From contig JBPCKT010000035.1 in NCBI GenBank assembly GCA_051004015.1, positions 1 through 43,654 of the forward strand: 43,654 bases of DNA, read 5' to 3'. The stretch comes from SXOA01 sp051004015. GTDB taxonomy: Bacteria > Planctomycetota > Planctomycetia > Pirellulales > Pirellulaceae. This document shows positions 1 to 7,753 of the stretch, piece by piece (the stretch's first letter is position 1; every line of letters begins with the position of its first letter). The notes under the pieces are model-generated. The model saw only the letters and a list, made by a program, of their open reading frames with translations, ran no database searches and was not told where the DNA came from. A program made the position numbers and the translations under genes.

Positions 1-269
1 AGAGCAGCAACACCCGCAAGACCGGCCGCGACCACTGGCCCCACGCCTTCACCGCCCTCCTCGCCGGCGGCGGCGTCCGCGGCGGCCAGGTCTACGGCAG
101 CACCAACGAAAACGGCGGCTACGTCAAGGAAAAGCCAGTCTCCCCCGCCGACCTCTCCGCCACCATCCTCCACCACCTCGGCATCGACCCGCAGCAAACC
201 TGGGCCGACGAGTTCCAAAACCTGCCGCGGAAATTGAGCGAAGGGAAAGCGGTGCGGGATTTGACGTAG
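1..269 (+). CDS. DUF1501 family protein, C-terminal fragment (cut by window edge)
   Basis: The reading frame begins at base 3 and runs 88 codons to a TAG. It contains TGRDHWPHAFTALLAGGG followed by RGGQVYGSTNENGGYV, then a LSATILHHLGIDP segment. The same order (GRDHWP, a glycine-rich strand, G-x-V-x-G-x-T/S-[ND], then a helix ending in LGID) closes all three complete DUF1501 proteins of this window, which makes the assignment firm. DUF1501 proteins belong to the sulfatase/alkaline-phosphatase-like fold and are exported, usually by Tat, in planctomycetes; their substrate is not known. The partner DUF1549/DUF1553 gene is normally next door and presumably lies upstream, outside the window. Confidence 0.9.
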   Translation, partial: SSNTRKTGRDHWPHAFTALLAGGGVRGGQVYGSTNENGGYVKEKPVSPADLSATILHHLGIDPQQTWADEFQNLPRKLSEGKAVRDLT

Positions 270-308
270 ATATAGGTGCCAGCTAAACTCCTCGTGCCAA
301 GTGTTACC

Positions 309-860
309 ATGTCCGAAATGCAACAGACAGTTCTGTTTGACATTGCCGATGCCTCCTTTCGGTGGTGGTATTGCTGGCCAGCAGCCATCCTCCTGTTGTC
401 CCTGATTTTTCCCCTGTGGGCCTATCTGGGGCTTGAAGATAGCTTGACGAGGAAACAGCGGCGGAACGCCACGTTCGCTTGGGGTGGAATTGGAGCGGCG
501 ATCATTCTGCTGTGGCTGCTGTTCGTCGGCCCACCGACGCTTGGCGAGTATTTACGCTTTCGCCGGTTGCGGATCGACCGCGGCAGCGACCGCCTGGTTG
601 AGATCGAGGGAGTTTTTGTGGGAGGTAATTCGGCGCATTCCGAATTGGGTGGTGGAGGCGGCCTTACGACGTTCGATGTACGAGACAACCAGGGAGTTCG
701 GCATAAATTTACCACGCGGCTTACCGAGTCGATACGGTTTTCCGACTTGCAACCGTTCGTTAAGCCCGGTGCTCGTCTCCGGGTAAGCTATGTGCCCCGC
801 TCCAGCGGCGACTCGAACGATGCCCTGCGTGTCGTCCTTGTTCCAAAGTCCGCGAAGTAG
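309..860 (+). CDS. Small membrane protein of unknown function, two N-terminal TM segments
   Basis: A 183-residue product from the ATG at 309. An in-frame GTG at 276 and an ATG at 318 are alternatives, and none has a clear Shine-Dalgarno. Two hydrophobic stretches (about residues 20-43, WPAAILLLSLIFPLWAYLGL, and 56-74, WGGIGAAIILLWLLFVG) suggest a membrane hairpin. A soluble beta-rich tail follows with a Gly-rich turn (SELGGGGGLTTFDVRD) and ends VSYVPRSSG...LRVVLVP. The tail resembles the single-domain beta modules seen in DUF3592-type proteins, but I do not recognise the family with confidence. It stands alone between the DUF1501 fragment and the cytochrome gene, on the same strand, and 80 nt before the next start. 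Confidence 0.6.
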   Translation: MSEMQQTVLFDIADASFRWWYCWPAAILLLSLIFPLWAYLGLEDSLTRKQRRNATFAWGGIGAAIILLWLLFVGPPTLGEYLRFRRLRIDRGSDRLVEIEGVFVGGNSAHSELGGGGGLTTFDVRDNQGVRHKFTTRLTESIRFSDLQPFVKPGARLRVSYVPRSSGDSNDALRVVLVPKSAK

Positions 861-940
861 CCGATTGAGTTAAAAGCTGCAATTCCCGCTCCCATCTGCT
901 AATATCAAGGAAACTCAAGCAGAGGAAGGAAATACGCGGA

Positions 941-3900
941 GTGCGATTGGGAACCCTGATTTTGCTGTCTGCCTGGCTCATCCTGTGCTTTTCGTGGTCG
1001 GCGGCTGCCGCGGAGCCGGTGGATTATGTCAAGGATGTGAAAGGGGTGATGAAGAGCCGCTGCTTTGCTTGTCACGGGGCGCTCAAGCAGGAGGCCATGC
1101 TGCGGCTGGATACGGTGGCTCTGATGGAGAAGGGGGGCGAGAGCGGTCCGGTCATTAAAGCGGGGGATTTGGCAGGGAGCCTCATCATCAGCCGCATCAC
1201 CCATGCCGACGCAGCCGAGCGAATGCCCCCCGAAGGTGAGCCGCCGCTGAAGCCCGAGCAGATAGCTGCGATCAAGACCTGGATAGAGCAAGGGGCCCGC
1301 GGCATTCCCGGTGAACAGCCGGAAGCGGACCCGCGGGAGCATTGGGCCTTCAAGAAGCCGGTGAAAAATCCGCTCGTCATTCCGCCCGGCAATAGTTCCG
1401 GCAGTCCCATCGACATTCTCATTTCCGAGCAACATCAAAGACACGGCCTCACACCTCTCGGTCCCGCCGAAAAACACGTCATCCTCCGCCGGGCCACGCT
1501 CGACCTGACCGGCCTGCCGCCGACTCGCGAAGAGCTGCACACGTTTCTGGCGGATGCATCGCCGGACGCCTACGAGCGGGTCGTCGATCGGCTGCTGGCG
1601 AGTCCGAGCTATGGCGAGCGGTGGGGGCGGCACTGGATGGATGTCTGGCGGTACAGCGATTGGTACGGCCGGCGGAGCGTGCCCGACGTGATGAACAGCT
1701 ATCCGCAAATCTGGCGGTGGCGGGACTGGATTGTCCGCTCGCTCAATGAGGACAAGGGATACGACCGGATGGTGACCCAGATGCTGGCCGCGGACGAGGT
1801 TTGCCCCGGCGAGGAGGAGAACCTGGCGGCGACCGGCTTCGTCGTCCGGAACTGGTTCAAATGGAACTACGACCAGTGGATGCGGGACCAGACCGAGCAC
1901 ACCGCCAAGGCGCTGCTCGGCCTGACGCTCAACTGTGCCCTCTGTCACGACCACAAATACGACCCCATCTCGCAGGAAGAATATTTCCGCTTCCGAGCCC
2001 ACTTTGAGCCGCTGGAACTGCGGCACGACCGGGTCCCCGGCGACGCGGACCCCGGCAATTTTAAGAAGTACATCTACGCCCAGTCCTATGGGCCTATCGG
2101 GAGCGGACGGATTCGCATCTTTGACGAGAAGCTCGACGCCAATACAGCGATGTACCGCGGCGGCGATCAAAGAAACAAGTTCGACAAGCCGCCCGTTCCG
2201 CCGGGGATTCTGTCGATTCTCGGAAGCGACGGATACGACGTGAAACCGGTGGAGTTGCCGGCGGAGGCGTTTTATCCGGGGCTGCGGGAGTTTGTGCAGA
2301 AGGACGAAGTCGCGAAACCGCAAGCGGATATTGCGGCGGCGATGATGGCGATTGAAGTTGCGAAGAAGACGGTCCCCATGATGCTGCCGGCATTCAGCGA
2401 AGCAGTCGCGAAGGCGGAAGCGGCGCTGGCGGAAACAAGAGCCAAGAATGCCAATACGAATGTGATTGGGCCGCTGGAAGGGAAGCAGTCGCTGGTCCTC
2501 AACGCAGTCCAAGGACGGCGGGCCCTGTCGCATCCGGTGATGGAGTTCAAGGATGTAAGTGACAAGTCAGCCGTCACGTTCCTGGTGCAGATTCTCGACG
2601 ACGGCCACACCAACTTTCAGCTCGGGCTCGACATCAGCAAGGGAGCGACCGCGGGCTGGGTTGGTTTTGAGAACGGTAAGATTGTGTCGTACAAGCCGGG
2701 CGGATTCGAACAGATCGAGGTGGGCAAGTATGACCTCGCGAAAGGGGAGAACCGTTTTCGCGTGACGCTGGAGCTGGCCCCTGCAATGGAGCAAATGAAA
2801 CTGACCGTGCAGCTACTGGGGACGAACGATTTGCTTGTCGATCATGTGCCGGTCACCCTCAAGGGCTGGAACGGCCCGCGGAACGAGCAGCAAGGGATTT
2901 TTCTGGATGTCCGTCCCGGCACCGCAGCCATGTACGACGAGTTCGTCTTCCGCCAGGGGGATAACGTACAACTGCGGTTCGACTTTGAGCCCCCGCTGTT
3001 CGTGGCAGGGAAAGACGCGGCGGGAATCGCCGGGTGGGGGACTAGCGCGGCGTGCGCAGCACCGGCGACGTCGCTCGTTGGCGTGCCGGACAGCGAATCG
3101 CCCGAGGTCCGGGCCAAGGCGCAGGAACTGGCCGCGGCGAAGCAGGCCAAGGCCGGGGTGGAACTGCTTGTGACTTCCGCGGAAAAGAAGCTGGTGGCGG
3201 CGCAGGCGGAAGTGGTGGCGGTGGAGGCGCGGATCAAAGCGGACCGCGTGCGGTACGGGCTGGAAACTGGAAATGCGGACGAGTTGGCACTGGCCGCGGC
3301 CAAGGCGGATCGGCAGGCGAAGGTCCTGCAAGCCCAGGCGAACCAGGCAGCGGCGGAATTGGCCCTCGCGCAAGCGAGCGCCAAGCCAATGTCCGATACG
3401 AAGCGGGCCGCGGAGGTGCAGGCGGCGCAGGCGAAGGTAACCGCGACAGTGGCGGCGCTCCCTGCGGCAGAAGCGGAAGCCAAGAAGAGCGACGGCAATT
3501 ATACTCCGCTGTCTGCGGTTTTCCCCAAACAAAGTACCGGTCGCAGAACGGCGCTTGCCAAATGGATTACCAGCAAGGAAAACCCGCTCACGGCCCGCGT
3601 CGCCGTCAATCACATCTGGCAGCGGCACTTTGGCCGGGGCATTGTTGAAACGCCCGCGAACTTCGGCCGCAACGGCAAACTGCCGAGCAATCAACCGCTC
3701 ATCGACTCTCTGGCCGTTGAATTGATGGACGGCGGCTGGACGCTGAAACGAATTCATCGGCAGATCGTGACGAGCGACGCCTATCGCCGCAGCTCGCAGA
3801 TTAGAACGACGGAGCATCCGAGCCTGGCGAAGGATGCGGAGAACACCTACCTGTGGCGCTTCACCCCCGGTCGCATGGAAGCGGAGGAAGTGCGGGATAG

Positions 3901-4390
3901 CGTGCTGTATCTCGCCGGCGAGCTCGACGCGAGAATGGGCGGCAAGGAAATCGAGCAGAGCGAAGCTCTCGCGTCCCATCGCCGCAGCATCTATCTATCG
4001 CACCACGGTGAAGCCCGGATGGAGTTCCTGGACTTGTTCGACGTTGCCGTCCCCACCGATTGCTACCAGCGCACCAGCAGCATCCGCCCGCAGCAAGCGC
4101 TCGCGCTTGCCAACAGCGAGCTGTCGGTCGTTCAAAGCCGCCTGCTCGCGGTTGGACTGTGGAAAGCAGTGCCTGAGGCAGCGGAGTCCCAGCGGGAATC
4201 GCTGTTCATCACCGCGGCATTCGAGCAGTTGCTTGCCCGCCCCCCGACAGAACTGGAAACGGCCGCCTCCCAACGCTTCCTTACCTCCCAGCGAGAACTG
4301 GCCAAGGCATCCAGCGATGCGGCGGCCAAGAGCCGGGAGAGCCTGGTGCATGCGCTGCTCAATCATAATGATTTTGTGACGGTGCGATAA
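941..4390 (+). CDS. Planctomycete cytochrome C (PSCyt1) - DUF1549 - DUF1553 secreted protein
   Basis: An 1149-residue product from a GTG at 941, preceded by an AGGAAGGA ribosome site. A signal peptide (cut after about residue 23, AAAAEP) leads to a PSCyt1 domain whose c-type haem motif is C41-F-A-C44-H45. DUF1549 follows (about 143-360) with a second CxxCH, C332-A-L-C-H336, in the motif CALCHDHKYDPIS. A beta-rich region (530-700) resembles a LamG/concanavalin-like domain. An Ala/Glu/Lys-rich coiled coil (725-845) leads into DUF1553 (855-1110; TARVAVNHIWQRHFGRGIV, then the closing HALLNHNDF). The family is tied to periplasmic or exported redox and polymer-degradation roles in planctomycetes, but no reaction is proven. 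Its DUF1501 partner lies at 4929, and a foreign-looking element (4399-4925) now separates the two genes. Confidence 0.93.
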   Translation: MRLGTLILLSAWLILCFSWSAAAAEPVDYVKDVKGVMKSRCFACHGALKQEAMLRLDTVALMEKGGESGPVIKAGDLAGSLIISRITHADAAERMPPEGEPPLKPEQIAAIKTWIEQGARGIPGEQPEADPREHWAFKKPVKNPLVIPPGNSSGSPIDILISEQHQRHGLTPLGPAEKHVILRRATLDLTGLPPTREELHTFLADASPDAYERVVDRLLASPSYGERWGRHWMDVWRYSDWYGRRSVPDVMNSYPQIWRWRDWIVRSLNEDKGYDRMVTQMLAADEVCPGEEENLAATGFVVRNWFKWNYDQWMRDQTEHTAKALLGLTLNCALCHDHKYDPISQEEYFRFRAHFEPLELRHDRVPGDADPGNFKKYIYAQSYGPIGSGRIRIFDEKLDANTAMYRGGDQRNKFDKPPVPPGILSILGSDGYDVKPVELPAEAFYPGLREFVQKDEVAKPQADIAAAMMAIEVAKKTVPMMLPAFSEAVAKAEAALAETRAKNANTNVIGPLEGKQSLVLNAVQGRRALSHPVMEFKDVSDKSAVTFLVQILDDGHTNFQLGLDISKGATAGWVGFENGKIVSYKPGGFEQIEVGKYDLAKGENRFRVTLELAPAMEQMKLTVQLLGTNDLLVDHVPVTLKGWNGPRNEQQGIFLDVRPGTAAMYDEFVFRQGDNVQLRFDFEPPLFVAGKDAAGIAGWGTSAACAAPATSLVGVPDSESPEVRAKAQELAAAKQAKAGVELLVTSAEKKLVAAQAEVVAVEARIKADRVRYGLETGNADELALAAAKADRQAKVLQAQANQAAAELALAQASAKPMSDTKRAAEVQAAQAKVTATVAALPAAEAEAKKSDGNYTPLSAVFPKQSTGRRTALAKWITSKENPLTARVAVNHIWQRHFGRGIVETPANFGRNGKLPSNQPLIDSLAVELMDGGWTLKRIHRQIVTSDAYRRSSQIRTTEHPSLAKDAENTYLWRFTPGRMEAEEVRDSVLYLAGELDARMGGKEIEQSEALASHRRSIYLSHHGEARMEFLDLFDVAVPTDCYQRTSSIRPQQALALANSELSVVQSRLLAVGLWKAVPEAAESQRESLFITAAFEQLLARPPTELETAASQRFLTSQRELAKASSDAAAKSRESLVHALLNHNDFVTVR

Positions 4391-4398
4391 AACAGCAC

Positions 4399-4443
4399 AA
4401 ATGCTAAATGCTCAATGCTAAAGGCTAAATGGCAAATGTTAGG
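4399..4443. repeat. Left inverted arm, six heptamers (consensus AAATGCT)
   Basis: Six consecutive 7-nt units fill 4399-4440; the first two are identical and the rest differ by one to three bases. The arm starts 9 nt after the stop codon of the cytochrome gene. Together with 4881-4925 it could form an RNA stem of about 45 bp enclosing the small gene. Confidence 0.85.
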
Positions 4444-4475
4444 AAAGGCATACATTTCACGGGAGCACTGCAGCC

Positions 4476-4892
4476 ATGAAAAGTTCTGATGTTGAAGATC
4501 GTTTGCTCGATTTTGCGGCTCGCGTGGGAAAGATGGTTGATGCACTTCCTGCCAAGAAAAAATTGGCACGGCACATCGCCAATCAATTGGTGAGGTGCTC
4601 GTCGTCGCCGGGAGCCATGTATGAAGAAGCGCATGGGGCGGAAAGCAAAGCGGACTTCATCCACAAATTGAGCGTGGGGCTAAAGGAGCTTCGCGAAAGT
4701 CATTACTGGCTGCGGCTCACGGTAAAGTCGCAGTTTCTGCCACCTCGTCGGATGGAACGACTCGTGGACGAAGCGAGCCAGCTTTGCCGGATACTTGCCA
4801 AATCGGTCGTGACTGCCAAAAAGCGTCTTGGCGTCAACGGCCAAAGTATGCGCTTCGAGAACCTGCAAACGTCAAACTCCTCTGACATTTGA
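4476..4892 (+). CDS. Four-helix-bundle protein (23S rRNA intervening-sequence / S23 family)
   Basis: A 138-residue, mostly helical product with an ATG at 4476 and GGGAG 10 nt upstream. Family hallmarks are the LPAKKKLARHIANQLVRCS stretch (helix 1 to 2), SSPGAMYEEAHGAESKADFIHK, and KELRESHYWLRL, ending in a basic last helix (LAKSVVTAKKRLG). The length suits the TIGR02436/IVP group (about 115-135 residues). Members are coded inside 23S rRNA intervening sequences of some bacteria and at many other loci, and are structurally related to Avd of diversity-generating retroelements; their biochemical role is unsettled. Here the gene is bracketed by 45-nt inverted heptamer arms and splits a cytochrome/DUF1501 pair, which argues that it is cargo or a helper of a mobile unit rather than part of the host operon. 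Confidence 0.85.
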   Translation: MKSSDVEDRLLDFAARVGKMVDALPAKKKLARHIANQLVRCSSSPGAMYEEAHGAESKADFIHKLSVGLKELRESHYWLRLTVKSQFLPPRRMERLVDEASQLCRILAKSVVTAKKRLGVNGQSMRFENLQTSNSSDI

Positions 4893-4925
4893 GATTGAGC
4901 CTTTAGCATTGAGCATTTAGCATTT
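4881..4925. repeat. Right inverted arm, six heptamers, overlaps stop codon
   Basis: Reverse complement of the left arm: 28 of 28 in the outer part, with a few mismatches inward. Heptamer phase is kept throughout 4884-4925. It carries the last codons and TGA of the four-helix-bundle gene. The following DUF1501 ATG (4929) lies 3 nt away, so no Shine-Dalgarno remains for that gene. Confidence 0.85.
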
Positions 4926-4928
4926 CTT

Positions 4929-6404
4929 ATGCAATCCTCCCCTTATTCTCGCCGTCGCTTCATTTCCGACCTCGGCCTCGGCTGCGGTGGGCTCGCACTC
5001 GGTTCTCTCCTGCTCCAGGATGGCATCGCGAGGGCCAACGACCCCGCGGAAAAGTGGTCTCCGCCGGATGGCCAGCCGCATCATCCGCCGAAGGCGAAGA
5101 ATGTGATCTGGATTTTCCTCTCCGGCGGCGTGAGCCAACTGGAGACGTTCGATCCCAAGCCGGCGCTCAATAAGTTTGAGGGCAAGACGTACGATGAGTC
5201 GGGCCTGGCCAACCCGCAGAAGTCGCCGCTCTTCCTCGCCCGCAGCCGCAGCGTGGTGGGAGACGACCGGCAGCTTTTTACGAAGATTTTTCCGCTGCAA
5301 GTCGGCTACAAGAAATACGGCGACGTGGGGTTGGAAGTGAGCGACTGGCTGCCGCACCTGGCGACCTGTGCGGACGACCTGGCGGTGGTTCGCTCGATGT
5401 GGACGACCGACAACGACCACGCCGCCGAGTTCCAGATGCATACGGGCCGCCACGCCCTCGATGAGCAGCAGCCGGTCATTGGCTCGTGGATTCATTACGG
5501 CCTGGGCTCGCTGAATGAGAACTTGCCGCAGTTCGTGTTTCTTGGCCAGTTCAGCGACAACCGCGTCCGGAAGGACTTTGCCCCCGACTATCTTGGCCCC
5601 GCCCACGGCGGCGTACAGCTTTCGCTCGATCCCGCCAACCCGCTGCCGTTCGCCGCTCGCGCCAAGGACATCACGCTGGAGCAGCAGCGGAGCGAATTCG
5701 CTTTCATCAATGAGCTGAACCAGCTCACGGCGAAGGATCATCCGGAGGACGAGCAACTCAAGGCTCGCATCCAATCCTACGAGCTCGCTTTCCGCATGCA
5801 GCTCTCGGTCCCCGAGGCTCTCGACCTCGCCCAGGAATCCGTCCAGACGCTGAACCTGTACGGAATCGACAACCCTACCACCGCCGTCTACGGCCGGCGC
5901 TTGCTCGCCGCCCGCCGACTGGCGGAGCGCGGTGTGCGGTATTCGCTCGTTTATCTCAGCGACTACGGCGAATGGGACTCCCACCAGGAGCTGAAGAAAA
6001 ACCACAGCCGGTCTTGCGAGCGAATCGACAAGCCGGTCGCCGGGCTGATCAAGGACCTGAAGCGCCGCGGCATGTTCGACGACACGCTGATTGTGTTCTG
6101 CACGGAGTTCGGTCGCACGCCAGCGGTGGAAGGCGGAGGCCAGTTCAACGCCCCCGCCACCGGCCGCGACCATCACCCGCACGGATTCTCCATCTTCTTC
6201 GCCGGGGCGGGCGTCAAACGGGGTTGCATCCACGGAGCCACCGACGAACTCGGCTTTCACGCCGTCGAGAGTCCGCACTATGTGACCGACATCCATGCCA
6301 CCGTGCTGCATCTGCTGGGCATCGACGGCCGCCGCCTGGAAATCCCCGGCCGCAAGCGGCTGGAGATGGACCACGGCGCAGTGATCAAGGACATTCTGGC
6401 GTAG
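4929..6404 (+). CDS. DUF1501 family protein, Tat-exported
   Basis: A 491-residue product. The N-terminus has a twin-arginine signal (SRRRFISDLGLGCGGLALGS) and the body shows the DUF1501 series: KNVIWIFLSGGVSQLETFDPKP near residue 57, VRSMWTTDNDHAAEFQMHTG, WDSHQELKKNHSRSCERID, FCTEFGRTPAVEGG, GRDHHPHGFSIFFAGAG, and a closing LHLLGIDGRRLEIPGRKR. The fold is that of sulfatases and phosphatases, but the residue pattern of known sulfatases is not obvious and the substrate is unknown. It is the natural partner of the cytochrome-DUF1549-DUF1553 gene at 941. The 527-bp element ends just before its ATG and leaves no ribosome site, so its translation may now depend on reinitiation after the small gene. 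Confidence 0.93.
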   Translation: MQSSPYSRRRFISDLGLGCGGLALGSLLLQDGIARANDPAEKWSPPDGQPHHPPKAKNVIWIFLSGGVSQLETFDPKPALNKFEGKTYDESGLANPQKSPLFLARSRSVVGDDRQLFTKIFPLQVGYKKYGDVGLEVSDWLPHLATCADDLAVVRSMWTTDNDHAAEFQMHTGRHALDEQQPVIGSWIHYGLGSLNENLPQFVFLGQFSDNRVRKDFAPDYLGPAHGGVQLSLDPANPLPFAARAKDITLEQQRSEFAFINELNQLTAKDHPEDEQLKARIQSYELAFRMQLSVPEALDLAQESVQTLNLYGIDNPTTAVYGRRLLAARRLAERGVRYSLVYLSDYGEWDSHQELKKNHSRSCERIDKPVAGLIKDLKRRGMFDDTLIVFCTEFGRTPAVEGGGQFNAPATGRDHHPHGFSIFFAGAGVKRGCIHGATDELGFHAVESPHYVTDIHATVLHLLGIDGRRLEIPGRKRLEMDHGAVIKDILA

Positions 6405-6782
6405 TCTTTATTAACTGGCAGACGCAATCCAACTAGCCACCCGACCGGCGTACTTCGACCACGCGCGTTTCTCTCTGTTTTGGCGTGCGCCGCGCCAAAT
6501 TGGTCCGCGCGCTGCCACGAGTTTTGCCGGTGCCAGCAGCCAAAATATTGCGCTGGCAGTCGCATTTACGGCGAATCGTCCCGCAACTTGACGGGATTGG
6601 CGGAGAAAGCGTAACAAGGTGCCGCCGGCCCCCCTTTGGCACACGCCTTGCTTTCCTCATTACGCAGATTTGTTAACGGAAGCGGGTCGCAGGTGGTTTC
6701 GGGAGTCCCGGACAAACGCGGCCGCTGGCTGTGGCGCACGAGCGGCACAGGAATAGACCCCCACGTCACAAGGAGACCGATC
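6405..6782 (+). other. Gene-free stretch before the stress/envelope cluster
   Basis: No convincing gene on either strand; the short open frames here lack family features and good starts. The last part must hold the promoter of the cluster, and a strong ribosome site (AAGGAG, 6770-6775) lies 7 nt before the ATG at 6783. I see no clear terminator after the DUF1501 stop. Confidence 0.5.
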
Positions 6783-7304
6783 ATGTCGAACGTTTCAAAC
6801 CCCATCAAGCCGAATCAAGGTCAGGGCCAAGGCGGACAGCAGCGGCCGGGCAATCAGGGCGGCAATTCCGGCCAGTACGGCGGCACTGCCACCATGGACA
6901 AGGCCAAGGAAGCCGCCTCCGGCATTGGCGAGAAAGTTTCGGATGCCGCCAGCTACATTGGCGAAAAGGCCATGGCAGCCGGCTCGTCGGCAATGCACTC
7001 GGCCGAAGACGCCGCTACGTATGTGGGCAAGAAGGCCGATGACGGCCTGGCTGCGGTCGGCTCGAGCCTCAAGTCGATGGGCGATAGCGTTCGCCACCAG
7101 GCTCCCGGTCGCGACATGCTCAAGGACGGCATGTGCGCCGTGGCCGACACGCTGGAAAGCACCGGCAAGTATTTGGAAGAGGAAGGGCTCTCCGGCATTG
7201 CAGCCGACGTGACCGGCCTGATCAAGCGGAATCCGATTCCCGCCCTGTTCATTGGCATCGGCGTGGGCTTTTTGCTGGCCCGGGCATGCACTTCACGGAG
7301 CTAG
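6783..7304 (+). CDS. Amphipathic, C-terminally membrane-anchored protein (ElaB/YqjD/DUF883-like)
   Basis: A 173-residue product. The start at 6783 is set by AAGGAG 7 nt upstream; the frame stays open further upstream but without coding character. The N-terminal 35 residues are Gly/Gln/Asn-rich and disordered (QGQGQGGQQRPGNQGGN). The middle is Ala/Lys/Asp/Glu-rich amphipathic helix with repeated motifs of the GIGEKVSDAASYIGEKA type, like LEA-style stress proteins. The end is a single membrane anchor, NPIPALFIGIGVGFLLARA, typical of DUF883/ElaB proteins that tether ribosomes or envelope complexes in enterobacteria. It heads a cluster with a YqjE-like holin-family protein and a second DUF883-like protein, the same trio style as the E. 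coli yqjCDE region. A stress or stationary-phase role is inferred. Confidence 0.7.
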   Translation: MSNVSNPIKPNQGQGQGGQQRPGNQGGNSGQYGGTATMDKAKEAASGIGEKVSDAASYIGEKAMAAGSSAMHSAEDAATYVGKKADDGLAAVGSSLKSMGDSVRHQAPGRDMLKDGMCAVADTLESTGKYLEEEGLSGIAADVTGLIKRNPIPALFIGIGVGFLLARACTSRS

Positions 7305-7345
7305 ACTCTTTACAGAGTCAAGGCTCTTCAGGGAGTTAAATAGTC

Positions 7346-7753
7346 ATGGCGACCGATTTTCGTACCGACGCAGGGCCCAGTGTTACGTCGCTGCTCCGGG
7401 GGATCGTGGGCGATGCCCAGGATCTCATCCAGCAGCAACTGGCCCTCTTTCGCGCCGAAATCAAAGACGACCTCCGCAAGACGATCGGCATCCTCATTGC
7501 CATCGTCAGCGGGGCGTTTTTGATCGCGGTCGGCGGAGCGCTCGGTTGCTTCATGCTGGTTCACCTTCTCCACAGCCTCGCGCCGGCACTCCCTCTCTGG
7601 GGATGCTTCGGCATCGTAGGTGGCTGCGTGGCGCTGATTGGGGGAATCACCGCGTATACGGCGATCGCCAAGTTCAAGACCTTCAACCCGCTCCCGGACG
7701 AGTCCGTACAGGCGCTTAAGGAGAATGTGCAATGGATAAAGAATCGGATGTGA
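7346..7753 (+). CDS. Holin-superfamily membrane protein (YqjE / Phage_holin_3_6-like)
   Basis: A 135-residue product with an ATG at 7346 and AGGGAG upstream. An N-terminal amphipathic helix (VTSLLRGIVGDAQDLIQQQL, then LFRAEIKDDLRK) is followed by two membrane segments, about residues 50-75 (IGILIAIVSGAFLIAVGGALG) and 83-106 (WGCFGIVGGCVALIGGITAY). This is the standard layout of the YqjE family, which is named for a resemblance to holins but is chromosomal and not lytic. It follows the first DUF883-like gene by 41 nt and overlaps the next gene by 22 nt, so the three are probably cotranscribed. Confidence 0.8.
   Translation: MATDFRTDAGPSVTSLLRGIVGDAQDLIQQQLALFRAEIKDDLRKTIGILIAIVSGAFLIAVGGALGCFMLVHLLHSLAPALPLWGCFGIVGGCVALIGGITAYTAIAKFKTFNPLPDESVQALKENVQWIKNRM

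Larger units (their letters stand above)
4399..4925. mobile_element. Putative heptamer-flanked four-helix-bundle element (527 bp)
   Basis: The unit holds one small gene between two long inverted arms. The outer 28 nt are perfectly complementary (4399-4426 against 4898-4925). Pairing continues inward to 4443/4881, with mismatches at 4427, 4431 and 4432 and two G-T pairs. Each arm is six heptamers (left consensus AAATGCT, right its reverse complement). The right arm includes the gene's stop codon (4890-4892) and ends 3 nt before the ATG of the DUF1501 gene. Such cytochrome/DUF1501 pairs are normally adjacent, so insertion is likely. 23S rRNA intervening sequences show the same design: a four-helix-bundle gene between inverted repeats. 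Mobility is inferred; no target-site duplication or transposase is visible. Confidence 0.6.

Noticed and set aside
905..2533. A 542-codon minus-strand frame opposite the PSCyt1 gene
   Set aside because: Arg/Pro/His-rich shadow of a firmly identified gene, with no start signal or motif. The same holds for other long antisense frames (2813-3979, 4917-6374, 17280-18902, 40866-42305).
4399..4440. CRISPR-like repeat array
   Set aside because: The units are 7 nt with no spacers; they are tandem heptamers, not repeats of 24-40 nt separated by unique spacers, and no cas gene is present.
7346..7753. Holin-family protein as sign of a prophage
   Set aside because: The YqjE-like family is chromosomal and the neighbours are stress or envelope genes; no phage structural, lysis or integrase gene is seen.
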